Positions 24,871 to 33,529 of a DNA stretch of 64,000 nucleotides are shown in pieces. Source of the stretch: Variovorax sp. PAMC26660. GTDB lineage: Bacteria; Pseudomonadota; Gammaproteobacteria; Burkholderiales; Burkholderiaceae_C. The notes under the pieces are model-generated. The model saw only the letters and a program-made list of their open reading frames with translations, was not told where the DNA came from and made no database searches. A program made the position numbers and the translations under genes. How positions within the stretch are numbered: the stretch's first letter is position 1; each line of letters opens with the position of its first letter. Location of the stretch: positions 4,393,501 to 4,457,500 of the forward strand of contig NZ_CP060295.1 in assembly GCF_014302995.1 (NCBI RefSeq), given 5' to 3'.

Positions 24871-25299
24871 ATGAACAAAGAAATCGTTCTCGAAAGTTTG
24901 ACGCGCGCCTTGGAGAGTTGGGTTCGCAATGCCTCTGCGCAGCAGCTCTGGCAGGTGCACGATGTGGGAGGTCTGGGCGCATCCATTCATGCGGAAGGCG
25001 ATATCGTCCAGGTCCGCATCGCGCTGGGCGGTCCACGGGGTGCGCTGTCCGACATCGGCAAGACGGACGGGCGCCTGCCTGTCACCGAAGCGTTTCGTGG
25101 CAACGGCGGCACGGACTGGGGCACGCCACCGCCGCAGGGCAGCCTTGCGCGTGAGCAGTGGTTCCTGTCGAGCGAAGTGGCCCAGGCGCATGCGAGGCAG
25201 TACCTGATGGCAGAAGTGGGCGAGAAGCGTGATGTTCTCGCGCGCTTCGTCGATGACTGGGCAGCCCTGCAAGGCGGCGTGCAGGGCTCGGCTTCCTAG
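24871..25299 (+). CDS. Hypothetical protein (142 aa)
   Basis: Plus-strand frame of 142 residues from ATG 24871; an alternative GTG lies at 24841 and neither has a clear ribosome site. The protein opens with an amphipathic stretch (NKEIVLESLTRALESWV) and ends with a helical region (EKRDVLARFVDDWAALQG). No motif or family is recognised. Its TAG stop shares the palindrome CTAG with the stop of the amidase on the opposite strand, so the two genes overlap by 4 bases at their ends. Confidence 0.55.
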   Translation: MNKEIVLESLTRALESWVRNASAQQLWQVHDVGGLGASIHAEGDIVQVRIALGGPRGALSDIGKTDGRLPVTEAFRGNGGTDWGTPPPQGSLAREQWFLSSEVAQAHARQYLMAEVGEKRDVLARFVDDWAALQGGVQGSAS

Positions 25300-26660
25300 C
25301 CGGCGTTTTCTTCGAGCCAGCGGGCCACGGCGATCGTCGTCCGGTCTTCCAGTGCGGGGCCGATGATCTGCACGCCCAATGGCAACCCCTGCGCGGTCTT
25401 GCCCGCAGGTGCCACTGTCGAAGGCAATCCGGCGACGGTGGCAACGCCCGACCAGGCCAACTGCTCGCGGTACAGCGAAGGCTCGCCGTCGATGGTCAGC
25501 GTCGTGTGTTCCCAATCGGGAGCGTCGATGTGCTCGAACGCGGCCGTGCCGAAAGGCGGCGCGATGACGACGTCGAACGACTCGAAGAGAAGATGCCAGC
25601 GCTTGCGCAACTGCAGGCGCCGGTCGAGCAGGCGCAGCCATTCGTGAGCGGAGATGGAAGCAGGCGGATGGGGAGCGCCTCGCGTCACGATCGTGACCAG
25701 GAGCTTTGCGTAGTCGTCCTGAAGGGCGGAGAGATCGGGAAGCAGCGCACTGGCATGTGCAATGCGCGCGCCGCCCTTTGCAAGCCGGGCGGCCACGTCT
25801 TCGACTGCGCGCCGTGCGTCCGTGCCTGTGCGAGCCGAAGGGTGTTCGGTCAGTGCCAGCACGCGCAGGCCTCGGGCATCCGGCCACCGGGCGCGTGGCA
25901 GTTCCAGTCGATAGGCCATCGCCTCGCCGGTATCGGGGCCGGCCAGCACGTCGAGCGCAAGTTCAAGGTCGGCGGCGCTGCGCGCCAGAGGCCCGATCAC
26001 CGAGAGCACATCGGACGCCGCCTCGTAGCCGGGGAATTGGTGCCCGCGCGTGGGCAAGAGGCCGTGGCTCGGCTTGTGGCCATGGACGCCGCAAAAGTGC
26101 GCGGGCACGCGGATCGATCCCCCGATGTCGGAGCCCAATTCGAGCGACACCATGCCTGAGGCCAACGCGGCCGCTGAACCGCCGGACGATCCGCCCGGCG
26201 TGCGCGTTGCATCCAGCGGATGCAGCGTGCGTCCGTACACGGGGTTGTTGCTCTCGTAGTCACCAAGAGCGAGCGCGAGGTTGGTCTTGCCCAGGATCAC
26301 GGCGCCGGCGGTCTTGAGTCGGGCGACAGCCACGGCGTCTTCGGTGACCGGCAGCGAGCGGGCGAACTCGAAGCCCCAGGTGGTCGGCAGGCCCGCGACG
26401 TTGAACGACTCCTTCACTGTCATGGGCAGGCCCAGCAGCGGGCGCCGCTCGCCCCGGCCCAGCGCCGCATCGGCGGCGCGTGCCTGCTCGCGTGCACGCT
26501 CGAAGTCGCGCACGACGACGGCGTTGATGTGGCGGTCGCGATCTTCTATGCGTGCGATGGTCGCGTCGCACAGCTCGAGGGCGCCGATCTGGCGCGTGGC
26601 AAGCGCCTGTATCAGTTGGCTCGCGCTGGCGGTTTCGATGTCTGGAAGGGAAGAGGTCAT
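25296..26660 (-). CDS. Amidase-signature family amidase
   Basis: This 454-residue enzyme has the Ser-Ser-Lys triad context: the lysine in MTVKES near residue 80 and the glycine-serine core GGSSGGSAAALASG near 155. The nucleophilic Ser is in the SDIGGSIR segment. It would hydrolyse an amide; substrates in this family range from indole-3-acetamide to peptide amides and cannot be read from the sequence. I chose the ATG at 26660, because the upstream extension covers the next gene's region. It lies 16 bases after the AraC regulator gene on the same strand, so the two are likely an operon. Confidence 0.88.
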   Translation of the reverse strand: MTSSLPDIETASASQLIQALATRQIGALELCDATIARIEDRDRHINAVVVRDFERAREQARAADAALGRGERRPLLGLPMTVKESFNVAGLPTTWGFEFARSLPVTEDAVAVARLKTAGAVILGKTNLALALGDYESNNPVYGRTLHPLDATRTPGGSSGGSAAALASGMVSLELGSDIGGSIRVPAHFCGVHGHKPSHGLLPTRGHQFPGYEAASDVLSVIGPLARSAADLELALDVLAGPDTGEAMAYRLELPRARWPDARGLRVLALTEHPSARTGTDARRAVEDVAARLAKGGARIAHASALLPDLSALQDDYAKLLVTIVTRGAPHPPASISAHEWLRLLDRRLQLRKRWHLLFESFDVVIAPPFGTAAFEHIDAPDWEHTTLTIDGEPSLYREQLAWSGVATVAGLPSTVAPAGKTAQGLPLGVQIIGPALEDRTTIAVARWLEENAG

Positions 26661-26676
26661 GGCGGGCTGTCGGCGG

Positions 26677-27621
26677 TTACTGCAGTGGAAGGTAGAGGTC
26701 GGTGCGCCATTCGTTGCCCAGTGGTTCGCGCGGATCGTTGACGTAGTGCTCGAAGCTGGGTGTGTCGCGCAACGCGTAACCGGTGGCAGGAAGCCAGTCG
26801 CGATACACGGCGTTCCATACGCGATGCAGCAGGCTATGGCCTCCACGGTGCGAGAAGACGGCATGGCGGCCGGCGGGCAGATGCCACCAGCTCAAGCTGC
26901 CTTCCAGAGTGATTGCCGGCTGTGTTGCACGGCCACTGCGTTCGACGAGGCGGTGATCGAAGACTGCGCCGCAGAGCATTCGTGCCTGTTGATCTTCCAG
27001 ACCCTGGGGTTCGTCCGGAAACAGTGCCAGCCAGCTTTGGGTGCGCGGCAGCAGATTCGCTTGTCGGATGGCCGGGACCAGTTCGTCGAAGGCCTGCTCG
27101 GCCGCCCGCCGCATGTCGCCGGCATCCATCCCGCGGCCGGTGGCTGTCAGGACCGGGAGTGCGTGCACATCGAGCATTTGTGGCTTGAGCAACGCGTCGT
27201 TGTGCGATGCAAGTGGATCGATGGCGGGCCGGCGGTCGAACAGTTGCTGCCAGCACGGAGCCCTGCCGGCCCGCACGGCCACCGGCGTGGTGTCCAGCTC
27301 GCGGCGCATGGCTTTCGCGAGGGCCTGGGCGGATTCGTAGCCGACCTGAATGGCGACCCTGTCCACTGGGGCGCAGTTGCGGGCGAGGAGTTCACACGCC
27401 CGCTGCATGCGGCGCCAGGTGATGTAGCCACCCACGGTGGTTCCGAAGTACGCGCGGAAGATTCGGTGGAAGTGGTAGCGGGACATGGCCGCCATGTCGG
27501 CCAGCATGCGCGCATCGAGCGGATCGGCCAGGTGCGTGTCGATGTGCGCGACCGCACGCGACAGCAGATCGAGATAGCGAACCGTCTGTGTTCTCGACGT
27601 GGTGAAGGGGTCTGGCTGCAT
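26677..27621 (-). CDS. AraC-family regulator with GyrI-like effector domain
   Basis: This 314-residue protein has an N-terminal AraC DNA-binding domain with two HTH motifs (DARMLADMAAMSRYHFHRIF; VDRVAIQVGYESAQALAKAM) at residues ~20-115. A C-terminal GyrI-like/effector-binding domain (~150-314) ends DLYLPL. This is the Rob/SoxS-like plus GyrI arrangement that senses small hydrophobic molecules. Start taken at ATG 27621. It is upstream of the amidase and probably controls it. A bidirectional terminator at 27715-27749 separates it from tRNA-Lys. Confidence 0.87.
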   Translation of the reverse strand: MQPDPFTTSRTQTVRYLDLLSRAVAHIDTHLADPLDARMLADMAAMSRYHFHRIFRAYFGTTVGGYITWRRMQRACELLARNCAPVDRVAIQVGYESAQALAKAMRRELDTTPVAVRAGRAPCWQQLFDRRPAIDPLASHNDALLKPQMLDVHALPVLTATGRGMDAGDMRRAAEQAFDELVPAIRQANLLPRTQSWLALFPDEPQGLEDQQARMLCGAVFDHRLVERSGRATQPAITLEGSLSWWHLPAGRHAVFSHRGGHSLLHRVWNAVYRDWLPATGYALRDTPSFEHYVNDPREPLGNEWRTDLYLPLQ

Positions 27622-27714
27622 GGCAACAGGATTGTTCCAAACAACCGGTCGTGCAGCGTGTCCGCATTTGCTCGATGGACCCAGCCCGCGTCCATGCAAG
27701 GCGGTGCGCCAATG

Positions 27715-27749
27715 AAAAAAGCCTGCTACCGGTGAGGTAGCAGGCTTTT
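27715..27749. terminator. Bidirectional terminator
   Basis: Perfect 10-bp stem GCCTGCTACC/GGTAGCAGGC with loop GGTGA, A6 on the left and TTTT on the right. It serves tRNA-Lys (minus strand, from the right). Confidence 0.88.
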
Positions 27750-27770
27750 CAGCGTTTCCGCAGTGTTGGT

Positions 27771-27846
27771 TGGTGGGCCCTGAGTGACTCGAACACTCGA
27801 CCTACGGATTAAGAGTCCGCTGCTCTACCAACTGAGCTAAGAGCCC
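27771..27846 (-). tRNA. tRNA-Lys (anticodon CTT)
   Basis: Minus-strand 76-nt cloverleaf: acceptor GGGCTCT/AGGGCCC, D stem GCTC/GAGC, anticodon loop CTCTTAA (CTT), T loop TTCGAGT, discriminator A and encoded CCA. All stems pair, with a single T-G pair in the acceptor. It is followed by a terminator. Confidence 0.97.
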
Positions 27847-27998
27847 TTGCTTTGAAAACGTTTGGCGTTTTCTGGCAAGACCACGAGTATATCCCAGAAT
27901 TTATGGCCGTCCAGAAAAATTGTGAGTCGCAGCGTTAGGATGCGCCACTACCGGCGGGGCATGCCCCTCTACCCCTATCTCTACCAGGAGAAATTTCG

Positions 27999-28706
27999 AT
28001 GAGCGATGCAAGCACCACGCCCCATGTCCTGATCACCGGCGCTGCGGGCGCGCTGGGCCGTGCGGTGGCGCAGCACTTCCTTGAACGGGGCGCGCGTCTC
28101 GCGCTGGTCGACCATCATGCGGGTCGCCTGGCGGAAGTGTTCCCGGGTCTCGACAACTCGCAGCACCTGTTGCTCGCCGGCGACGTGACCTCGGCGTCCG
28201 ACATGGCAGGCCTCGCGGAGCAGGCGCTCAAGTCCTTCGGCCGCATCGATGCGCTCGTGCACATCGCGGGTGGCTTCGAGATGGGCGAGGCGACGCATGC
28301 GCTCACGCGTGCGAGCTGGGACCGCATGATGAATCTCAATGCGTGGTCGTTCGTCGCGGTGACGCAAGCGGTGCTGCCTTCGATGATCGAGCGCGGCACC
28401 GGCAGCATCATCGCCGTGACGGCGAAGGTGGCGGCACGCGGTATGCCGGCGATGGCGGCGTACATCGCATCGAAGAGCGCGCTGCAGCGCCTGGTCGAAG
28501 CCATGGCCGCCGAGGCGGCGCCGCACGGCGTCAACGTGAACAGCGTGGCGCCCAGCGTGCTCGACACGCCCGCCAACCGGCAGGCCATGCCCGATGCGAA
28601 TCCGGCCGACTGGGTTTCGACCTCGGTCGCGGCGCAGACCATCGGTTTCCTCGCCTCGCCAGCAGCGGCCGCGCTTCACGGCCAGCACCTGACGCTCGAT
28701 ACCTGA
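27999..28706 (+). CDS. SDR family oxidoreductase
   Basis: This 235-residue SDR has TGAAGALG near residues 13-20, an AGGFEMG region replacing NNAG, the YIASKSALQ (YxxxK) active site and VNVNSVAPSVLDTP after it. The catalytic Ser position reads VTAKVAAR, that is, Lys/Ala rather than Ser, which is unusual for an active SDR. It lies between tRNA-Lys and tRNA-Ala on the opposite strand, alone in its transcription unit. A terminator follows at 28718-28747. Substrate unknown. Confidence 0.85.
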   Translation: MSDASTTPHVLITGAAGALGRAVAQHFLERGARLALVDHHAGRLAEVFPGLDNSQHLLLAGDVTSASDMAGLAEQALKSFGRIDALVHIAGGFEMGEATHALTRASWDRMMNLNAWSFVAVTQAVLPSMIERGTGSIIAVTAKVAARGMPAMAAYIASKSALQRLVEAMAAEAAPHGVNVNSVAPSVLDTPANRQAMPDANPADWVSTSVAAQTIGFLASPAAAALHGQHLTLDT

Positions 28707-28717
28707 GTCGCAAAAAG

Positions 28718-28747
28718 AAAAGGCCCTGGCGATTGCCAAGGCCTTTT
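28718..28747. terminator. Terminator between SDR and tRNA-Ala
   Basis: Stem AAAAGGCC(c)TGGC/GCCA(a)GGCCTTTT with loop GATT; A- and T-rich flanks allow use on both strands. Confidence 0.8.
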
Positions 28748-28756
28748 CGAATCGGT

Positions 28757-28832
<76 letters not shown>

Positions 28833-28922
28833 AACACAACTCAAATTCTAACCAGAACTCCCGTTTTGGCGCAGGCCTTCATGCCAAGATGCGCGCCTCG
28901 CGAATCAAGGAGCAGGAACCGC

Positions 28923-29789
28923 ATGGCCTCGTACGAACCCGCCTGGCTGGAAGGCATGTACAACAACCTCGCTCGGGTCAAGGACCACCCGGCGTACTTT
29001 GAGCGATGGGCGCGCGAATCGGCCCAGGCGCGCGACACCTTGCCCAGCCGGATCGACCTGCCTTACGGCGACGGCCCGAACGAAACGCTCGACATCTTTC
29101 CGGCCCCCGTGCCCGACGCGCCGGTCCTGGTTTTCATCCACGGCGGCTACTGGCGCGCGATGGACAAGAGCCAGCATTCCTTCATCGCACCCGCATTCAA
29201 CGACCGCGGCGTGTGCATGGTCGTGCCCAACTATGCGTTGTGCCCCGGCCCCGTCGGGCAGCCCGTGACTGTGCCGGGCATCCTGCTGCAGATGGTGCGC
29301 GCGCTCGCGTGGACCTGGCGCCATGTCGCAGCCTATGGCGGTGATCCGTCGCGCATCACCGTCGCCGGGCATTCGGCTGGCGGACACATGGCCGCGGCCT
29401 TGCTGGCCTGCGATTGGAAGGCAGTCGCGCCTGATTTGCCCGCGCACCTGGTGCGCAATGCGCTGTCGATCTCAGGCCTTTACGACCTGCGCCCGCTGCA
29501 GCGCACGCCGTTCCTGGAGAACGTGCTTCACCTGACGGATGCAGACGCGCTGCGTGCCAGCCCCGCGCTCTGGCCGGCACCTTCGCGCGGCCAGCTCTAC
29601 GCGGTCGCGGGCGGCAGCGAGAGCCCGGAGTTCATTCGCCACAACGCCATGATCCGCGAGGCGTGGGGCCGCAACACCGTGCCGGTGTGCGAGGTGCTCC
29701 CGGGGCTGAACCACTTCGGCGTGGTCGATGCGATCGCCGATCCGGCCCATGCGCTGCACCGGCATGCGGTGCAACTGCTCGAAGCCTGA
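28923..29789 (+). CDS. Alpha/beta hydrolase, arylformamidase-like
   Basis: This 288-residue hydrolase has an oxyanion-hole motif HGGYW near residue 75 and nucleophile elbow GHSAGG near 150; the likely His is in LNHFGVVD near 262. HGGYW is typical of the kynurenine formamidase-like/esterase branch. The start ATG 28923 is preceded by AGGAG; the longer frame from 28866 lacks this. It is monocistronic, and the next gene is convergent. Hydrolysis of an ester or formamide is expected; the exact substrate is unknown. Confidence 0.85.
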   Translation: MASYEPAWLEGMYNNLARVKDHPAYFERWARESAQARDTLPSRIDLPYGDGPNETLDIFPAPVPDAPVLVFIHGGYWRAMDKSQHSFIAPAFNDRGVCMVVPNYALCPGPVGQPVTVPGILLQMVRALAWTWRHVAAYGGDPSRITVAGHSAGGHMAAALLACDWKAVAPDLPAHLVRNALSISGLYDLRPLQRTPFLENVLHLTDADALRASPALWPAPSRGQLYAVAGGSESPEFIRHNAMIREAWGRNTVPVCEVLPGLNHFGVVDAIADPAHALHRHAVQLLEA

Positions 29790-29819
29790 CGACGACCGGC
29801 GCAGCTCCTCGGGGCCGCC

Positions 29820-30797
29820 TTACATCAGCAGGTGTTCGCCCTCGTTGGCGCCGCCCAGCGTGACGTAGTTGACCTTGCGGATGTCCATCAGCGTGCGGCC
29901 GCCCGCGTAGCTGATCGAGCTCTGCACGTCCTGCTCCATCTCGATGAGCGTGTTGGCCAGCTTGCCCTTGATGGGTTCGAGGATGCGCTTGCCCTCGACG
30001 TGCTTGTATTCGCCCTTGTTGAAGTCGCTGGCCGAGCCGTAGTACTCCTTGAAGAGCACGCCGTCGACTTCGACCGTCTTGCCCGGCGATTCTTCATGCC
30101 CCGCAAACAGCGAGCCGATCATCACCATCGACGCGCCGAAGCGCACGCTCTTGGCAATGTCGCCGTGGTCGCGGATGCCGCCGTCCGCAATGATCGGCTT
30201 GGTGGCCACGCGTGCACACCACTTGAGCGCCGACAGCTGCCAGCCACCGGTGCCGAAGCCGGTCTTGAGCTTGGTGATACAGACCTTGCCCGGGCCGATG
30301 CCCACCTTGGTCGCGTCCGCGCCCCAGTTCTCCAGGTCGATCACGGCCTCGGGCGTACCGACGTTGCCGGCAATCACGAAGGACTTCGGCAGCTTTTCCT
30401 TGAGGTAGCCGATCATGTTCTTCACGCTGTCGGCATGGCCGTGCGCAATGTCGATCGTGATGTATTCGGGCGTCAGGCCCTCGGCCACCAGTTGGTCGAC
30501 CGTGTCGTAGTCGGGCTTCTTCACGCCGAGCGAGATGGAAGCGAACACGCCCTTGCCCTGCATGTCCTTGACGAACTTCAGGTTGTCGAGGTCGAAGCGG
30601 TGCATGACGTAGAAGTAGCCGTTCTGCGCCAGCCACAGGCAGATCGACTCGTCGACCACTGTCTTCATGTTGGCCGGCACCACCGGCATGCGGAACGTGC
30701 GTTCGCCCAGCTTCACGCTGGCGTCGCACTCGGAACGGCTTTCCACGCGGCACTTGCGCGGGAGCAAAAGGATGTTGTCGTAATCGAAAATTTGCAT
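29820..30797 (-). CDS. guaC: GMP reductase
   Basis: This 325-residue enzyme converts GMP to IMP with NADPH, linking guanine and adenine nucleotide pools. It has the IMPDH/GMPR barrel: the catalytic loop [17 protein letters not shown] with Cys173, the phosphate-binding DGGIRDHGD and [12 protein letters not shown] segments. Its length matches the shorter (Bacillus-type, ~325 aa) GMP reductases rather than E. coli GuaC (347 aa). It is transcribed alone from the region shared with uvrD. Its leader contains a terminator-like hairpin at 30889-30921, suggesting attenuation. Confidence 0.95.
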   Translation of the reverse strand: MQIFDYDNILLLPRKCRVESRSECDASVKLGERTFRMPVVPANMKTVVDESICLWLAQNGYFYVMHRFDLDNLKFVKDMQGKGVFASISLGVKKPDYDTVDQLVAEGLTPEYITIDIAHGHADSVKNMIGYLKEKLPKSFVIAGNVGTPEAVIDLENWGADATKVGIGPGKVCITKLKTGFGTGGWQLSALKWCARVATKPIIADGGIRDHGDIAKSVRFGASMVMIGSLFAGHEESPGKTVEVDGVLFKEYYGSASDFNKGEYKHVEGKRILEPIKGKLANTLIEMEQDVQSSISYAGGRTLMDIRKVNYVTLGGANEGEHLLM

Positions 30798-30888
30798 GAC
30801 CAGGCTCCTGAAAGGAATCGTTGAACAGAACGAAAGAGCGCTTGGTCCGGCCGGTTTTCGCGGCGCCTTCTGCAAAGGAAGACGCCCA

Positions 30889-30921
30889 CAAAAAACCGGG
30901 CGCAAGAAACTTGGGCCCGGT
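30889..30921 (-). promoter_or_regulatory. Terminator-like hairpin in the guaC leader
   Basis: On the minus strand the sequence ACCGGGC, a 13-base loop, then GCCCGGT is followed by six T, about 95 bases before the guaC start. No minus-strand gene lies upstream that needs terminating. It therefore looks like a leader attenuator or the end of a very short leader RNA. No known riboswitch class is recognised. Confidence 0.5.
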
Positions 30922-31004
30922 GATTGAGTTTACGCGGTCTCGCAGCGGCGGGTCTTCTGCTTCTTCATATAACCCGCATACGCAGTGGTTTCTACAATCG
31001 CAGG

Positions 31005-33422
31005 ATGTTATTTAACGATCCTGCGGCTGACGCCCACCCTGCGGACATGCCGCTGCTCCATAACCTGAACGCGGAGCAACTCGCCGCGGTCACGCTGCCG
31101 GAGGGCAATGCGCTGATCCTTGCGGGCGCCGGCTCCGGCAAGACCCGCGTGCTCACCACCCGCATCGCGTGGCTGCTCCAGACGGGGCAGGTCTCCGCCG
31201 GCGGCATCCTCGCCGTGACCTTCACCAACAAGGCCGCCAAGGAAATGATGACGCGGCTGACGGCGATGCTGCCCGTCAACGTGCGCGGCATGTGGATCGG
31301 CACCTTCCACGGCCTGTGCAACCGCCTCCTGCGCGCCCACTGGAAGCTGGCCAACCTGCCGTCGACCTTCCAGATCCTCGACACGCAAGACCAACTCTCG
31401 GCCATCAAGCGCCTGATGAAACAGTTCAACGTCGACGACGAGCGCTTCCCGGCCAAGCAGACGCAATGGTTCATTGCCGGTGCCAAGGAAGACGGCCTGC
31501 GCCCCGGCGATGTCGAAGTCCGCAGCGATGACGACCGCAAGAAGGTCGAGCTGTACCAGCTCTACGAAGAACAATGCCAGCGCGAAGGCGTGGTCGATTT
31601 CGGCGAACTGATGCTGCGCAGCTACGAACTGCTGCGCGACAACGACCCGGTGCGCGAGCACTACCAGCGGCGCTTTCGCCACATCATGATCGACGAATTC
31701 CAGGACACCAACCGCCTGCAGTACGCGTGGATCAAGATGCTGTCGGGCAACGTGGCTGCGGGCCAGTTCACGCCCAGCGAAAACAACAGCGTGATCGCCG
31801 TGGGCGACGACGACCAGAGCATCTACGCCTTTCGCGGTGCGCGCGTGGGCAACATGACCGACTTCGTGCGCGAGTTCAATGTGCGCCATCAGATCAAGCT
31901 GGAGCAGAACTACCGCAGCTACAGCAACATCCTGGATTCGGCCAACGAGCTGATCAGCCACAACAAGAAGCGCCTGGGCAAGAACCTGCGCACCGATCAG
32001 GGCCCTGGCGAGCCTGTGCGCGTCTACGAGTCGCCTACCGATCTGGCCGAAGCGCAGTGGATGGTCGAGGAAATGCGCCAGCTCGTGCGCGACGGCTTCG
32101 ACCGGAAAGAGATGGCCGTGCTCTACCGCAGCAATGCGCAAAGCCGGGTGATCGAAACGGCGCTCTTCAACGCCTCGGTGCCGTACCGCGTGTACGGCGG
32201 CCTGCGCTTCTTCGAGCGCGCCGAAATCAAGAACGCGCTGGCCTACCTGCGCTTGCTCGAGAACAAGGACGACGACACCAGCTTCCTGCGCGTCGTCAAT
32301 TTCCCGCCGCGCGGCATTGGCGCGCGCACGCTCGAAACCCTGCAGGACGCGGCGCGCGCGGCCGGGCGCTCGCTGCACGACGCGGTCAGCGCCGTCGGCG
32401 GCAAGGCTGGCGCCAACCTCACGGGCTTCGTCGCCAAGATCGACGTGCTGCGCGAGCAGACCCAGGGCGTGAGCCTGCGCGAGATCATCGAGCTGGTGCT
32501 GGACCACAGCGGGCTCATCGAGCACTACAAGGCCGACCGCGAAGGCGCGGACCGTGTCGAGAATCTGGAAGAACTCGTGAATGCGGCCGAGAGCTTCGTC
32601 ACGCTGGAGGGCTTCGGCCGCGATGCGGTGGCATTGCCGGTCGACGAGCTGCGCCAGTCGCCCGCGAGCCAGGGCATCGACCTGACCCGCCCGGTCTCCG
32701 ACGAACCGCTCGCGCCCGATGCCGAGACCGGCGAAACGCTCAGCCCGCTGGTCGCCTTCCTCACGCATGCCGCGCTCGAGTCGGGCGACAACCAGGCGCA
32801 AGCCGGCCAGGACGCGGTGCAACTGATGACCGTGCACGCAGCCAAGGGCCTGGAGTTCGACTGCGTGTTCATCACCGGCATGGAAGAGGGCCTGTTCCCG
32901 CACGAGAACTCGATGAGCGACTTCGAAAGCCTCGAGGAAGAACGCCGCCTGATGTACGTGGCGATCACGCGCGCACGCAAGCGTCTGTACCTGAGCCATT
33001 CGCAGACGCGCATGCTGCACGGCCAGACCCGCTACAACGTCAAGAGCCGCTTCTTCGACGAACTGCCCGAGGGGGCGCTCAAGTGGCTCACACCCAAGAA
33101 CCAGAGCTTCACGCCTTCGGCCTTCGGCTATGGCGGCGGTTACGCCAGCACGCGCGGTGGTGGCGGCGCCTACAGCGGCGGCAGTGGCTACGGTGGCGGC
33201 AGCAGCAGCAAGGACACCTTCGCCAGCCCGCCGGTGCCACCGCAAAAAACGGCGCCTTCGCATGGACTGCGCTCGGGCATGCAGGTGTTCCACAACAAGT
33301 TCGGCGAAGGCACGGTGGTGGCGCTCGAAGGCACGGGCGACGACGCGCGTGCGCAGGTCAAGTTCACGCGCCACGGCGTGAAGTGGCTGGCGCTTTCCGT
33401 CGCCAAGCTCACGCCCGTTTGA
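31005..33422 (+). CDS. uvrD: UvrD/Rep-type ATP-dependent DNA helicase
   Basis: This 805-residue superfamily 1 helicase unwinds DNA 3'-5' in nucleotide-excision and mismatch repair. Motifs: I GAGSGKT (~43-49), II DEFQDTN, III GDDDQSIYAFRGA, IV QNYRS, V VHAAKGLEFD and VI VAITRARK. The C-terminal ~50 residues (MQVFHNKFGEGTVV...) form the Tudor-like domain of UvrD. A Gly/Ser-rich linker (about 705-745) precedes it. The ATG at 31005 gives an N-terminal extension; the ATG at 31047 is an alternative. It is longer than E. coli UvrD (720) mainly by inserts and the linker. Confidence 0.93.
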   Translation: MLFNDPAADAHPADMPLLHNLNAEQLAAVTLPEGNALILAGAGSGKTRVLTTRIAWLLQTGQVSAGGILAVTFTNKAAKEMMTRLTAMLPVNVRGMWIGTFHGLCNRLLRAHWKLANLPSTFQILDTQDQLSAIKRLMKQFNVDDERFPAKQTQWFIAGAKEDGLRPGDVEVRSDDDRKKVELYQLYEEQCQREGVVDFGELMLRSYELLRDNDPVREHYQRRFRHIMIDEFQDTNRLQYAWIKMLSGNVAAGQFTPSENNSVIAVGDDDQSIYAFRGARVGNMTDFVREFNVRHQIKLEQNYRSYSNILDSANELISHNKKRLGKNLRTDQGPGEPVRVYESPTDLAEAQWMVEEMRQLVRDGFDRKEMAVLYRSNAQSRVIETALFNASVPYRVYGGLRFFERAEIKNALAYLRLLENKDDDTSFLRVVNFPPRGIGARTLETLQDAARAAGRSLHDAVSAVGGKAGANLTGFVAKIDVLREQTQGVSLREIIELVLDHSGLIEHYKADREGADRVENLEELVNAAESFVTLEGFGRDAVALPVDELRQSPASQGIDLTRPVSDEPLAPDAETGETLSPLVAFLTHAALESGDNQAQAGQDAVQLMTVHAAKGLEFDCVFITGMEEGLFPHENSMSDFESLEEERRLMYVAITRARKRLYLSHSQTRMLHGQTRYNVKSRFFDELPEGALKWLTPKNQSFTPSAFGYGGGYASTRGGGGAYSGGSGYGGGSSSKDTFASPPVPPQKTAPSHGLRSGMQVFHNKFGEGTVVALEGTGDDARAQVKFTRHGVKWLALSVAKLTPV

Positions 33423-33426
33423 CGGC

Positions 33427-33443
33427 GCTACTAAAACTATAGC
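33427..33443. repeat. Short AT-rich palindrome (GCTA...TAGC)
   Basis: GCTA-CTAAAACTA-TAGC right after the uvrD stop. It is an AT-rich island in a GC-rich genome and resembles the short AGCTAT...ATAGC motif often seen between genes in Comamonadaceae (from general familiarity, not searched). A related GCTATGAATTTGATAG lies at the start of the ZIP gene near 54940. Confidence 0.35.
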
Positions 33444-33529
33444 TAACACCGCAGGCAGGACGGGCGTCAGGGCGTCTTTTTCCTTGAACGGCCGTACACT
33501 CCGGGCTCGCCAAACAAGGGGAGTTCGGG

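Noticed and set aside
24615..24986. Minus-strand 123-codon frame across 24615-24986
   Set aside because: It reads through a strong terminator and has no ribosome site or recognisable protein features.
30798..31004. A known purine riboswitch before guaC
   Set aside because: No recognisable three-way-junction purine aptamer; only a terminator-like hairpin is seen.
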